A DNA stretch of 57,506 bases from assembly GCA_918026815.1 (NCBI GenBank), contig CAKJVC010000180.1, positions 1-57,506 of the forward strand, read 5' to 3'. Below the pieces are notes generated by a model. The model did not search any database, was not told the DNA's origin, and was given only the letters and a program-made list of their open reading frames with translations. This document shows positions 23,900 through 36,300 of the stretch, piece after piece. Positions within the stretch are counted from its first letter, which is position 1. The number at the start of each line of letters is the position of its first letter. This stretch comes from Chalara sp. BL73. Taxonomy: Eukaryota > Ascomycota > Leotiomycetes > Helotiales. Both the position numbers and the translations under genes were made by a program.

Positions 23900-24540
23900 T
23901 GTTCTAGCTGCAATTTGTTTTAAAATAGCTGTACTTTTTTTAAACGACATAAGCGTTAAAAGACTTTATACGGATTATAACGGAGAAAAAGTGTTGCTCG
24001 GAATACGACGGTATATTTTTGAGCATATTTAAAACTTCGACAAAACGCTAAAACGAATTAAGCGTACAAAAAGTTTTATAAGCTTTAAATTTCAATTCTG
24101 CAGAAACGAGCTGAATATTGTAAGCTTTGTATGCAACTTAAAAAGAAAAAAGCTTTTTGCGAACAAAGTCGTCAAAATTATAAACTGGAAAACACTTGAA
24201 AACATTACGAAAACTAAAGCTTTTATAAGCTTGTGCGTGTATTTCCGGATTTAAGTAAAAGATTTCGGCACTATTGCGGCACTTATTTACGACTTAATAA
24301 AAAAAAGTGTTATATAGCATTAAGATTTTAAAGTCTAAAAAGTAGCTATAAAAACGCTACAAAACGCTATAGTTACAGCGCCGGTGCTTATTCGGATCGA
24401 CTATAAGCCGAATGCCGGAAAAATTGTTGTAAAAGTAAATGCTAACTTAGATAGCTATAGTAGTTACTTAAGCTAAAAAGATTTCGTATTAAACAAAGTT
24501 AAGCCTGCTAAATATAAAAGCGAAACTTAGTCGAAAGCTG
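23900..24540 (+). pseudogene. Reverse transcriptase / RNase H remnant of gypsy copy 1
   Basis: Reading with stops ignored gives the late palm and thumb of a Ty3/gypsy RT: NFDKTLKRIKRTKSFI, a KVVKIINWKTLEN motif, then the connection to RNase H with VTAPVLIRIDYKPNAGKIVV. The order matches fungal gypsy pol. Several Trp codons have become stops, as expected from G-to-A change. Boundaries are approximate. Confidence 0.75.
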
Positions 24541-25249
24541 AACGCAACTACAACGCTACAAAACGAAAATGCAAAAGCGTTTTTAAAATTTTGAAAAAAT
24601 TGCAAATTTAAATTATTGCAATTTACTTTGTGTTAAAAACAAATGCGAATATGCTTGTAGTACAGCTGAATAAAACCGCTACAGATTACTTAAAAGCTTT
24701 AATTACTCGGTAGCTTGCTTAAATACAACTATTTAATTTTAAAGTACAGCATGTGCCCGGAAAACAGTATACAGCCGCTAATGCGCTGTTAAGAAGACTT
24801 TTTTACTTTGAAAATACCGACTTAAAAAGCAAAAATATTAACGATTGAATACTGGCGGAACTAAAAGCGTACGAAATATGCTTTGTAAAAACCGAACAAA
24901 ACATAAACTCCGAACAAATTGTCGACTTAGAACAAAACACTAACTTCGAGCATAAAACAGATTTTGAGTTACGAAGTAAAAAGTTAATACTTCAAGAAAT
25001 AAAAAATAAAGTAACTTTTTTACGTAGCGAAAAAATCGGAATCGAGTTAAACTCGGAAAAACTTAAGTATAAAACACTTATTTCCAGTTTTAAGTACAAT
25101 AAAAAATCTATTAAAATAGCGCGCTATTTAACAACGCTCAAAAAGCTTAAAAATATAAATGTTTCAAAATTTCGCAAATTCAAAAAAAAAACACTGAAAT
25201 ATAGCGTTTACAGACGGAAATTGTAGCGCTTGCTAACGAAAAGAATGCT

Positions 25250-26250
25250 TATTAAGCTTATAATCGATAACAAGCAAATCCGAAACAGAATTTTTCGGAA
25301 TGTACACTACTAAAACAGCTATAAAAAAAAAGAAAGCACTTATTATAAAATTTCTTAACGATACTTTTAATACGGCTGTTATAAGAATGTAAAAAACTAC
25401 GTTAAAACGTGCGAAAAATGTTAATTCAAAGCAGCCGGAAAAAAAAAAAAAGCTATATACTTTACGGCGTTGAACAAGCTAATAGAAAAATGAGCGATTA
25501 ATATTACTTACATGCCGGCTTAAAAAAAAAAAAAGTACTTAGTTGTAGCTAAAAACGACATAAGTAGCTAGCTCGAAACAAAAACTATTGCGAATAAAGA
25601 TGCTTTTACAGTTGCACGATTCATTTAGAAAAACGTTATTTGCTGCTATAGTATTTTCGGAAAAATAATTGTAAATAGCGAAAAAAAATTTAAAAAAAAA
25701 GTGTTAGAATTATTTTCGAAATAAAGAATAAACAGAATTCAGGTTTTTGCATACTATACTGCAGTAAATAAAATAATTAAACGTAGTTACAAAACTTTAA
25801 AAAACGCTTTGTTTAAACTAGAAAAAAGCTAAATTAACAATTTAGCAGTTGTTTTATTTGCGAAACGCACTACAGTTCACGAACTTACAAAGTATACACC
25901 GTTTTATATAGTATACGAACGAAAACTTATTTTGCTAATAAAATCGAAGTTCTTTACTTAAAAAACTTTTTTTACAAAAAAGATTACAGACCGTTTTAAG
26001 CTTATTGAGCTAAAAGCAAAGCAATTCCAAATAAAAAAAAAAAATGTCGAAAAAGCTAAGTACAGAAAAACTTGTCGACGGCAAAAAAAGAAAAAAGTTT
26101 TTAATGCTAAACATAAAATTAAAGCTAAACCGCTGCAAAAAAACGACATTGTACTTCGTTATAACTTTGTTAAAGAAATCGACATGTTTTTTAATAAAAA
26201 GCTTGATTTTAAGTAGCTAAAGCTATATTAAATACTTAGCGCTAACAACG
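25250..26250 (+). pseudogene. Integrase remnant of gypsy copy 1
   Basis: Across several stops the frame reads DAFTVARFI, YSIFGKIIVNSEKKF, VFAYYTAVNKIIKRSYKTLK and HELTKYTPFYIVYERKLIL, the DDE core of a gypsy integrase. A KPLQKNDIVLRYN segment like the GPY/F C-terminal domain follows. A damaged HHCC zinc region precedes it. Boundaries are approximate. Confidence 0.75.
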
Positions 26251-29200
26251 ACAAAAAGTACTACAAGCTTAAAAAGCTTAGACTTAACGGAGTAGCTTTA
26301 AAAAAAACTTTTTCAAAAAGTAAGCTTAAGCTATTTTTCTAACGAGAAAGTTATTTTTATACGCCGAACAATAAAATAACAAGTAATTCAAGCTTCGAGC
26401 TTAACTTTAAAAAGCCTGAAAATATTGAAAAAAAAAAAAAAAGCAGCCGATAATTCGTTGTTCAACTACTCTATTCAACGAACGCACAGAAAAACTTATA
26501 TGCTCGAGTAAATAATTCTGAAAAACTTTCGGACTACTAAAAGTTCAAAGCGCTACTAGCTTAAAAGCTTTTTTATAGTAAGAAAAAAGTTTTAGCCGGC
26601 ATTACAACGAGTCTTAAACCGAGTCGCTGACAGCAGCTGTTACTAGCTACTACACGTTTTACTTACTAGCTTAGCGACGATTTTTCCGACAGTACTTTTA
26701 TTTTTGCTTTTCGTGGGCCAAAACGCGCACAATTTAGCACTTCGTTATATAAGTAAAAGTTGTAGTTGTAGCTTAAACACTTATAAGTGCAAAAAAAAAA
26801 AGCTTTAGTAACTATCGCACCGACAAACGGAACGCAACTTTTAAAAGCCTACAAAAATAGTAAAAAAAACAACAAACTATTCTTAAATAAACTAATTAAG
26901 TTAAACAGTTTTTAAAGCCGCATATACTTTAAAACTACAAAAAGCTTTATAAAAAGCTTTTAAAAACACAGTGAAAAAAATCAAAGCAGCTAAAAAAATA
27001 AAAAAATCTTTAATTACTTCGAAAAAAAAAACAAAAAATTATTAAAAAAAGCTTAGACAAAGTGCAGCTTTTTAGCAAACTTTTTAAAGCCTGAAAAAAA
27101 AACGCTAAAGCAGCTATTTTCAGCACTCAACTTAACTTTAAGCTCGTAAAGATTAATAGCTTAAAAAAAACTTTAAGCTTTAAAACAATTCTACAGGCTT
27201 TCAGCAAGCTTAATATGCTTTAATAACCCGAAAATGCTTTTATAGCTTACAATCCGGCTTTAAATTTAACAGTTCTAGTAAGTTTAGTTTTAGTTCAGAA
27301 AAGCTTATTCCGATTTTAAAAGTTTTTATTTTGTAACGCTATTAGCTAAAAAAAAACGACAAAAGAATTCGATAGCGCTTAGGAATATTTAGCTATAACA
27401 AGCTTAAACCGGACTTAGCTTGTTGCTTTCCGGAAATAGAATTAAAAATCTACAAACGAAAAATTTCGAGTACTAACAAACAAACGATGCACAAAGTGCA
27501 AAAGCTTGGAATTCAATTTTATAGCGATAAAAAACGCAATATATTAAACACTTTAAAGCTCGCTTATAAAAGCAAGCTTTTTAGTAAGTAAATTTTCGCT
27601 TTCGCCGCTAAAAGCAACCGAAGCTTAACAAACAAAGCAAGCTACAAATAAAAAATTTTATTAACTAAAAAACAATTGCACAACGTTTAAGCCGAACAAC
27701 TTTAACGCTGCTATTAATAACAACGCGTCGAGCTGTTTCGAATAAAGTTCTTTTATAGTTAATCAGTAAAAATACAAATAAAAAATCGCTGCAACAAAAA
27801 AACAAATAGCTTAACGAAAAAATGTAATAAAAATAGCAAACACTGCTTTTCGAAAATTGAAACTTATACTAACAGTATTCTTCGACTCGAAAAAACAGCA
27901 GAAAAACCCGAAAACTGTACAGTAACTGTATTCGAAAAAAAAAAAGTTAATACAAGCAAAAACGTACACGTTTTTAAAGTTAACCGATACAGTTTGATCG
28001 CAAATAGTCGCGCTAAAATCAGATTCGTTAAGTTTTTTCAGGTTTACGCTTTTAACGCTATAACTTGCAGTATTACAACGACGTTAAAACTATAATATTA
28101 TTAAACAGTAAAAACTTGTTACTTTGTTGCTTTGCTTTATTTTTAAATAACATTTTAATTCGAAGCATAGTTCGAAAGTAAAAAAAAAATGACTGTATTT
28201 GTTGTTTTGCTCGAGCTTTAACTTTGTTTTTAATTGTATAATTGTTAAAGTTAAAAAAAAGCTATAAGTAACAGTTAGCAATAAAAATTATAAAAAACGA
28301 TCCGATTTATTTATAGCTTTGCTAGTATTTTAGTTTTGCTTTATTTACTACGACTTAAAAGTACTACAGCGACGTTAAAAGTATAACGTCGATAAATACA
28401 AAAGCCGCTTACTTTGATATTACACTTTAATACTTTATTATAAAATCCGGAAAATTGTTCAAAAAAGAAAAAAGAATAATTGTGTTTATTGTTTTACTCG
28501 AACTTTAACTTTATTTTTAATTGTATAGTTGTTGAAAGTAGTTGAAAAGCTATAAACAGCAGTTAGCAATAAAAATTGAAAAAAGAAATCCGGCATACTT
28601 ATAGTTTCTGCGTTGCAGCTTCGCTAGCGCAGCTTTGCTAGCGTTTTACTTTATTTCTAATTGTGTAGTCGCGAAGTTCACTTTGCTCGATAATTTCTGT
28701 TTTTAATACTAGTCAATAATAAAAACAAGTCAGAAAAAGAAACGATTTAGCTCTGATTTATATCGACAGTAAACATAAAGTAAAAAATTGAATGTAAAGT
28801 AAAAAATTAAGTGTAAAAAAAAAAAAAAATTGTAATAAAGTTGTAAATTAATAGTAAAAGCAAAAACCGATTAAAAAATCGATCTGCGCAACGACAACGT
28901 ATTGAAAACGTTGCAATAAAGAAATACTTTTCGATTTTTTTATACTAATAGCTTATTTAATTCAATTGTATGCTCGATACAGTCGAGTATAAAAGAATTA
29001 AATAAAGAGTTGTATAAAAAGCTCGAATAAAAAGTAGTTGTAAAAAAAAGTTTATCAGAAAATAAACAGTTAGTAATTAATTTTCGCAAAAAATCAAGCA
29101 GCTAAATATTATACAAATAATAAATTAGATTTTTATAATATTGCTCGAGAAAAATTATAATTATTAGAAATCGAGTTGTTGTTGTTGTTGTAGAGTTGTA

Positions 29201-29411
29201 AATTAAAAAAAGATAAAAAAGAGTAATATAAAAAAGTCGATATTTTATCGCTAGCCAAGCAAATTGATATTTACTTTCGAAAGTAAAAAGTGAATTACGT
29301 AATGCGACAACAATTTATAAAGCAATATCAGAAAAAAGAAACTCGATTTAACTGAACGCAAACTTTTACTAACTAGTGCTCGGAGCGAGCACGTATAAAA
29401 AAAAGAACGGA

Positions 29412-29721
29412 TGTAGTAAAAACGATTTTCTTTCTTTTTACACTCTGTTACGTAATACTTATAAATAGTCAGTTATGTGACTTAAAAAGCATAAATTGTA
29501 TATAACCTGCGCTTCCGGTAAAGAGGCGCATTATTATTAATACAACACACTTTTCCACTTTTTTATATTTTACACTTTTATAAGCTATTAACGTTTATTT
29601 ATTATATAGAGCTTAGGCTCGCCGGTGCTCTCTCCAGTATGCTACAGCCACCGCTATCACGCCTATGAGTTTTGTGCTAGATCCTGTTGCTGTTCTTGCT
29701 CTCAGCATGTTCCCCGCCACA
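29412..29721 (+). repeat. 3' LTR of gypsy copy 1
   Basis: 310 bp. The inner 180 bases are mutated (TGTGGTGGGG has become TGTAGTAAAA). The outer 115 or so are unmutated and end TCCCCGCCACA. Confidence 0.92.
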
Positions 29722-29725
29722 ATAG

Positions 29726-30919
29726 TTACAGTAATAATTGTCGGTATGCCATCCGCGAGCCAGCTCTCGTTGTGAGTATGTGACAGCGAGTAACCCCCGT
29801 GAAGCCGCCCTGGAGCCACCGACCCGTTATCTACTAGCGTACCCGTTACGGACCTAGCTATAAAGCCCGTAATCTCATGGTTTCCCCTTTCTCTTCTTAT
29901 GTTGATCTCTTTGTAATATAGCAGTGATAGTCAATTGAATAAGTTACTATTAGCTTGTCACGAGCTTATTGTTTAACTTTGGTTTAAACATTTGTTTGAC
30001 TAATATTTGCGGCGAAAGAAAAACGAAATACATTTTGTATATTCAAGGCCAGTAATTTCCGATTCCTAAGAGTTTACAGCTAGCGTCCTATTTTCGAATT
30101 TGAGTAGGTCACGTGCTGCGCACGGTCTTTAATTAGACATTAAATAGCATCAATCAATTATCATCATTTTGGTGCTTGGACAAAACGCCTCCGTATCTTC
30201 GATGCTAAAAAGGCAACCCGTCTTAGCCTAAGACAACCGTACTTCTAATTGATTTCAGCTATATGGCGACGATGCGGGGCTAAATGTCGGAGAGTTTTTT
30301 TTGCCGGCTGATGGTGACACAGGAGAACTCGAGGCCGAATTTACGAGGAATAGCAACGATATGCTATCTCCGATGGTTTGCAGGAGCTGCGGACCATGGA
30401 AATGCTCATGCATATCGCTATGCAATGAACCGGACAACAGGCTGCAGACGGACTTGCTCGGGCGTGGGTAATCGGGCAGATGTAGCGGGCATGATCGGTG
30501 CATATCGGAAAACTTTAGGGTAATAGAAACACATTCTCTGCAATAATACGCTGCAAGAGTATCGACAGACTGCCGAGTCGGAAAAATAGCACATTGAGAA
30601 GATCAGGTATGCCTTGTTAAGGAAAGTTATAGACGCGATTATTTCCCCCTCGCAAGATTTTGCGCTTGTGAACTTGATAGCAAAAATGGATATTGTAACT
30701 CGCTCTGAGGAAATACTGTTCGATACTATGCACAATAGTTTGAGCGGTTTTATTTACCTTACTAGGAGTCTGCATTGTGATATACTGGTATTATATTGCA
30801 CACATATCAGCAGGGTTTCATTGAAGTAGTGAGAGGAGCCAGTACTTTCCTCAAGTTGAAGGTGTGAAAGCTAAAGACTCAAAAAAGCATACATAGACTC
30901 AACTCAGTCATAATTTCAT
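29726..30919. other. Left edge of the gene island, no gene recognised
   Basis: About 1.2 kb of normal composition. Open stretches of 70-105 codons occur on both strands around 30.25-30.74 kb, but they overlap each other and none shows a motif I know. A GGTCACGTG site lies near 30108. Confidence 0.4.
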
Positions 30920-31090
30920 TCAGCAGTATTTGTTCAATTTTTCATCCACATAGAAAACCCACTGCTTATCTAAATAAGTAGCTGGCATAGTGGCTAACTT
31001 TCCCCCATCCACAAGCATTACACTGCTATTAAGGAAAGCTCCCGTTCTGCTCGCCATATAACATAAGTCATTGCGTAATGCGTCTAACGT
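30920..31090 (-). pseudogene. Detached C-terminus of a short-chain dehydrogenase
   Basis: The minus strand reads LCYMASRTGAFLNSSVMLVDG, then GKLATMPATY and a short tail to a stop at 30920. This is the final strand, the N-S-V/DGG loop and the end of an SDR of the same subfamily as the broken gene at 11795-12800, which lacks exactly this part. Nothing upstream on the same strand looks like the rest of an SDR, so it is a stray fragment. Confidence 0.75.
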
Positions 31091-31364
31091 ACAGTACCTT
31101 TGCATGCAAATTTGTACAACGTACTTGCATAGCGAGGCGTGCTTCATAACCAGTTGCCCACTCTACTATACTCTACAGATTATATTGCTCCAGTTACAGA
31201 AACTACCACGTCCAATTAATCAATACTTCTCAGAATTGGTTTCTTTAAACGTTTTTATTACTATATGACAGGTTTGTGCATTATAACTAGTGTTACTACA
31301 GTGCCCGGCATGTAATTTACTCTTTTTTGTACGATGTCTACTACAAGGTATCTTTTCATCAGTG

Positions 31365-31495
31365 TATACAATTAGAGTAATTACTCTAGAGTAAGTAATA
31401 TTACTCTAACTCTAATCTAATAAAAAAGCTGTTACTTTAATCTAACTCTAATTTAATTTGATTACTTAAATTTTATTAGAGTAATTAGAGTAACG
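31365..31495. repeat. AGAGTAAT-type short repeat cluster
   Basis: About ten copies of (T)TACTCT/AGAGTAA in both orientations within 130 bp, including a perfect 14 bp palindrome TTACTCTAGAGTAA at 31382-31395. Such subterminal arrays are seen in some DNA transposons. No coding partner was found. Confidence 0.5.
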
Positions 31496-33363
31496 ACACG
31501 TAATATACTTTTCCTTTTTAGTTTAGTTACGTTGTATAAAGGCTTATAACTAGCTATTATAGCACCTATATTGCACTCGTGGCAGCTGATGCTTTAAATA
31601 GCAAGGAAATAGAATACTTGCCGTGCAATTTTTTGACGTCGTTTGTTGACTTGATAACTCTATAAACATTCTTTTTACTATTTATACCAAGTATTGCAAA
31701 GCCTGCATTTGCTATTAAACTCGAAGCCTTTATTCAATACATGCCAAATTTCAAGTTTGAAATAAAAATAAAAAATGTTCATTTTTGTTCGTTTTAATAA
31801 CGACATTTGCATGCTTCACCGAATCTTTGGAGTTGATCTCTCTTACATTGCCAACCGGATTCATATACTCTGCGCGGATTTTATAGATACGGCGAAAATG
31901 ACTATAAACGCTCTTCAAAAAGAAAGCATTTATTGAACCAAATACACAATTCACAGGTTCTTTGCTAGCAGAACATACATGCTTTTTGTAATCGAAGTTC
32001 TAAGCATACATGAAAAAACCAATAGAAAATTTATTGCAATAGCGTTCATAATAATAGTGCAAACAAAGTTGTAAGCTGTTGTCAGAGGCACGAAGCAGGA
32101 GGCGCAAATAGGCTTCGTTCGACAGCAGTAACTCAAGTGGTATTATAGTAGTAATTACTAGAACGAAAGTTGATAGCTAAACTAATCTCTACCTTTCTAC
32201 TAAAGAGGATAAACTTTTGACTTATACTTTGCCAAACTTACATTAAGGCCATGCGGGGTGCTAGTGCGCCTGTGCTATCGAAGACTTGCAAACCAACTCT
32301 TTTGTGCTTTGGCCAGTGAGCTTTTTGACAATCGGTACTACAATACTAGTATTTAAGTCAGGAAATCGTAACTACTAAAAGTAGTGACAGACTAACAACG
32401 ACAAGTTTGCAGTTTCCACAAGCTTTAGTGCCTCGTTTGCCGCAAACAGACGTGCCAGCGATTCAGTTTGAGCAAAATGGGAGAAGGACCGAAAATGCGA
32501 TTATAGTAGCAGTGCGAATAAAGACAAATTTTGAAGAGCAATACGCTATAAGGATTTTCCCGGTATTTCTACTACGACTAAAGTTAGAGGATGTGTCGGC
32601 GCGTGCGACTTCTACTGGTAGGCACACTTCTTTGCATAGGGAGATCTGTATGGCATTCTTAACAAAGACGGTTAGCTAAGTCTAATATGTTTGATGTCCG
32701 AGATATGTTTTCATTGATGTTATGCTTAAAAAGCGTGTAGTAATTGAATGGAGAAGAGCACGGAATAATATACAGTAAGGGATTGCGGCCTTTTATAGCT
32801 TTGGTGGTTCGAAAGTCAACATCACGTCGAATATCTCGCTTTGGGATTCGGGCTTAGAAAATAGTTGAATTGCGGCTCTTCAAGGCTGATCTGGTAGCAA
32901 CAACAAATTGATACAATGTTGTAAATTATACTATATAAACTAAGCTGAAAACCGTTTAATATATTTCAAACTATAATTACTAGCGTTTAATAACTTATAG
33001 CTAGTAAAACTATAGTCTACTAGTAAAAATAAAATAACATTATACTTTCTTTACTTTTATGTTGTTTTTCTCCGCTTGGGTTGTGTCACTTGAGAAGCGT
33101 AGATCGTTTATTGAATTTGCGTACTTGAAATTGCTTTCAAATTCATTAGAAACTCTGCACTCTCTGCTCAGAATTGGGAGTTAGTGCTCATTGTCCATTC
33201 GGTGGGTTCAAGTAATGGGGTAATCGGCACAAGTTAATTTACTACGAAGGAATCTAAGGAGAAATTTCTAAATCTCATTGCTGCTTGGAATCTTGACTCT
33301 AACCGCAAGTGTTAATCCAGTAATCCCCGGTTCTTGTCCCCATCTTGCTAGCTTCTTTACTGC
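31496..33363. other. Intergenic, no gene recognised
   Basis: About 1.9 kb of slightly AT-rich DNA. Short open stretches (31751-31954 and 31951-32136 on the minus strand, 32407-32679 on the plus strand) lack known motifs. The region may hold decayed transposon DNA next to the repeat cluster at 31.4 kb. Confidence 0.4.
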
Positions 33364-36300
33364 CTAGCCTCCATGAGGACTTGTTATCTGTGCGGCCGGG
33401 TCATCCAAACGAACCAATGGCCGACGAGGAGGTATTTTGTATGTCTCGTTCCTCAGGCTTCTCTTCGCAAATGGGCTTCCTGGTAAAGGCGGCAAGATGG
33501 TCATCACGGGCGGACGACCAGTACCAGGGCACAGATTCCAATAGGTGTATGCCACTGAAGTCTTGGGATATACAATAGTCAGATCTGTTCGACCATCTCC
33601 ATTTAAGCTATATTCATGTTAATGACTTATAATTCCTGACCATTGGGATTAGCAGTAAACTTACTCTGACCAGTTGTTACATTCTCCTCTCAGGTTTCCC
33701 CCACCGCCAGAGAATCCTCGAGCATTCCAATGTATATAACTCCCCAAGTTGTCGGCTGGATTCCCTGGGCCCTCGTTTGTCCAAACTAGATACGTCCCAT
33801 CATACTTGTCTGACCAGATGAGATCGGCCTTGCCCTGATAACTGTGTAAGCAGATTGATATGCAAGTCGAATACGTATGATTTTCTTACATCACCATTAA
33901 TATCTGCATATCGAAGGTTTGCTCTATCTGCCCCAACTGGCGCTTTCGCTTGACCCAACGCCACAAAATTCATATTAGTATTGATCCAGGCTGTTGTGAT
34001 CCCATCAGGAGCGATGCATAGATAGTCTGGAAAGCCGTTCCCTAGATAATCCATCAGATTTGCAACATCGACTAGTATATCCGGCAGTTTTCAGATCAAA
34101 GAAGTACTTACCGGTAATATCAGCAAACCTCACACCCAGATCAAAAAGTCCAACGCCATGGTGGTGTGGACAGCCGCCACCATCAAAAATAATGCCCAAA
34201 TCAGTCCAAGCAAATTTATCGGTACTGGATGAGTAGTCATTACGAATCATGCGGACTGAACCAGATTTCTTGTCGACGATTAACCAGTCACATTTTCCAT
34301 CACCGTTAACTGATCTTAATCAGCACCAGAACCAGGAAAATTCTTTCGCCTACAGATGACTTACGGTCTGCCAGGTGAACATCTTTTCTTGTGTGTCCCT
34401 GCATCAAACGCTCCCCGGGGTTAAAAGCCTCGCCATATTGTAGCCAGAAAGGTGGGGTATGGTAATTTCCAAATACAGTAATGGCGCCGTCTTTTGCTAC
34501 CCAAATATAATCGTCTGTCACTAATTAGGATTGATTCTCAAAATACTAATCGTCTTTCTTACCTGAGCCAGTCCCACGCATGTCGCAATAACGAACTCCG
34601 TCACCTGCTTGTCTTGTTCCACCTCCTGTGCCCTTGTTGAACCAGAGCTTCACGACTAGACCTTCAGCGCTAGTTTCACCTGCTGGGAGAGGGAACCCTT
34701 CTGCACTGTTGAATAAAACAGTGTAGTCAGCCCCTACACCTTGGTAGTTTGGCCATGTCTCCCATTCTTTGTGACCTTTCACATTGCCAAAGATAACCTG
34801 ACTATAGGTCGTTACACCAGTTCCTACACCAGAGTGAGTGACACCTGCAGACCGCCAGATTGGTGCCAGGCTATTCAGTGTTTCACCACGAATGTTTGTC
34901 CAGGTGGTTACAGCACCAGTGTTGCTAACCCATAAGACATCAGCTCGACCTAACACGTAGACACTATCAGAAATCATCCTCTTGAATACGGATACCAACT
35001 TACCATCTCCATTAATATCCACCTATAGTTTGGAATTGTCAAAGTCAGCGGAGTACTCTTCGATAGCAACCTGGTCAACATAGAATCTGCCACGCTTTAC
35101 CAAACATACCCTTAGCAGATTCTGTTGTTTTCTTTGGCGTACAACGTGGCAGCAATATCGTATGGAATTAAATAATCCAATGAAACAAGTACTGACTAAA
35201 CGGAAGTGCTGCCAAGCCAAATCGCCGCCCTCATTGAACACAACTCCCATTGCCTGCCAAAATTTTGGAACACCTACACCACCATTTCTCCACGCCGTGT
35301 AGGATCCATCAAAGCCAATAGTTAAATAGTCTACCTTCCCATCTCCATCTATATCAGCCATCTGGACTAAATAACCCTGGTTAGAAATGGTCTTTTCAGG
35401 AACCCAGAGCACGCCAAGGTCGACCCTATATAATATAGTTAGTAAATGTAGAGAAATAATCCAAAGAACGATTATCATTGAAGTGTGTGGGAATGTAGGC
35501 TGAGGAATAAAGAGTTCTATACCACTAGAGATGCATTATGTTAGCATGATACCTCGATAATTTCCCGACAGGAACACTCACCTTGGGTTGGCGAGGATCT
35601 GCCCCAGGTGTGTTACGCCACGCTGAAAGCGTTCCATCACGACCTGAAATGCAAATCCAATCATCGCGGCCACTAGAAGCGGTTAGTATACAGCCGTTTG
35701 AAACTTGACGTTGATGCTAAACCTACTCTCCATCAATATCTCCAAAGTGGGTGAGACTCCCGAGTGGGCAGTTCATGGGGATCGCAAAGTTCACATAACC
35801 ATTGGTGCCTCCAAACCCATTTGCTCCAGATCCATCACTCAAGGCTACACCCAGCTCTTGTGCACTATGATACTTGTAGACGAAATCATCGATGCCTATA
35901 TTTTCCATGAGCTAAATTCAAAATACTGTGATGAGGTTGGGGTTTACCATCCTGTTATACTTAGTATATGTTAAATGAAGTGTGCCAAGAAGAGTACATG
36001 TGAAGGTTGTTGATGAATGAAATGGTACATACTCCATTTATATCCGCCCAATATACATCACTGATATGGTATCCAACCCCACTCCTTGTTGTGTGGATGT
36101 TCGCCTGTCCAAGAGGGTCTGACTGATGGCTACCACAGTTTAGGGTATTGCTAACCAAGAGAGTTAAAGGTTGGAGTACCTACGTATAGATTCCATCGTC
36201 GCTTCCAGATCCTTGTTGAACCTTGTTAGGCCCTTTTGTATTGCCAGGGACTTTTTGACACTTGGACTAATTCCTCTGCGTTAGTTGTATTGAGGAGAGA

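Larger units (their letters stand above)
19114..29721 (+). mobile_element. Ty3/gypsy retrotransposon copy 1, 10.6 kb, RIP-degraded
   Basis: 10,608 bp with two 310 bp LTRs (TGTGGTGGGG...CCGCCACA) and 4 bp ATAG duplications (19110-19113 and 29722-29725). Gag, protease, reverse transcriptase, RNase H and integrase remnants lie in that order on the plus strand. The interior is extremely AT-rich with scattered stops. Gly, Pro, Trp and His codons are mostly converted. An inverted, independently mutated copy of almost the same length lies at 44037-54643. The unusually long region before the protease still carries long readable stretches (20125-20337 and 20755-21300). Confidence 0.93.

Noticed and set aside
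28090..28281. 63-codon ORF conserved between both gypsy copies (also at 45477-45668)
   Set aside because: Conservation is explained by the two copies being the same element; it lies in the 3' region after integrase and has no known domain.
11765..31090. A 14 bp word (TTAGACGCATTACG) shared near both SDR break sites
   Set aside because: It occurs in opposite orientation relative to the gene pieces, and a 14-mer match is expected by chance in a window this size, so it is weak evidence of a shared breakpoint.
31365..31495. Possible CRISPR-like or satellite array
   Set aside because: The repeats are 6-8 bp, unevenly spaced and in both orientations; this is a eukaryotic chromosome end.
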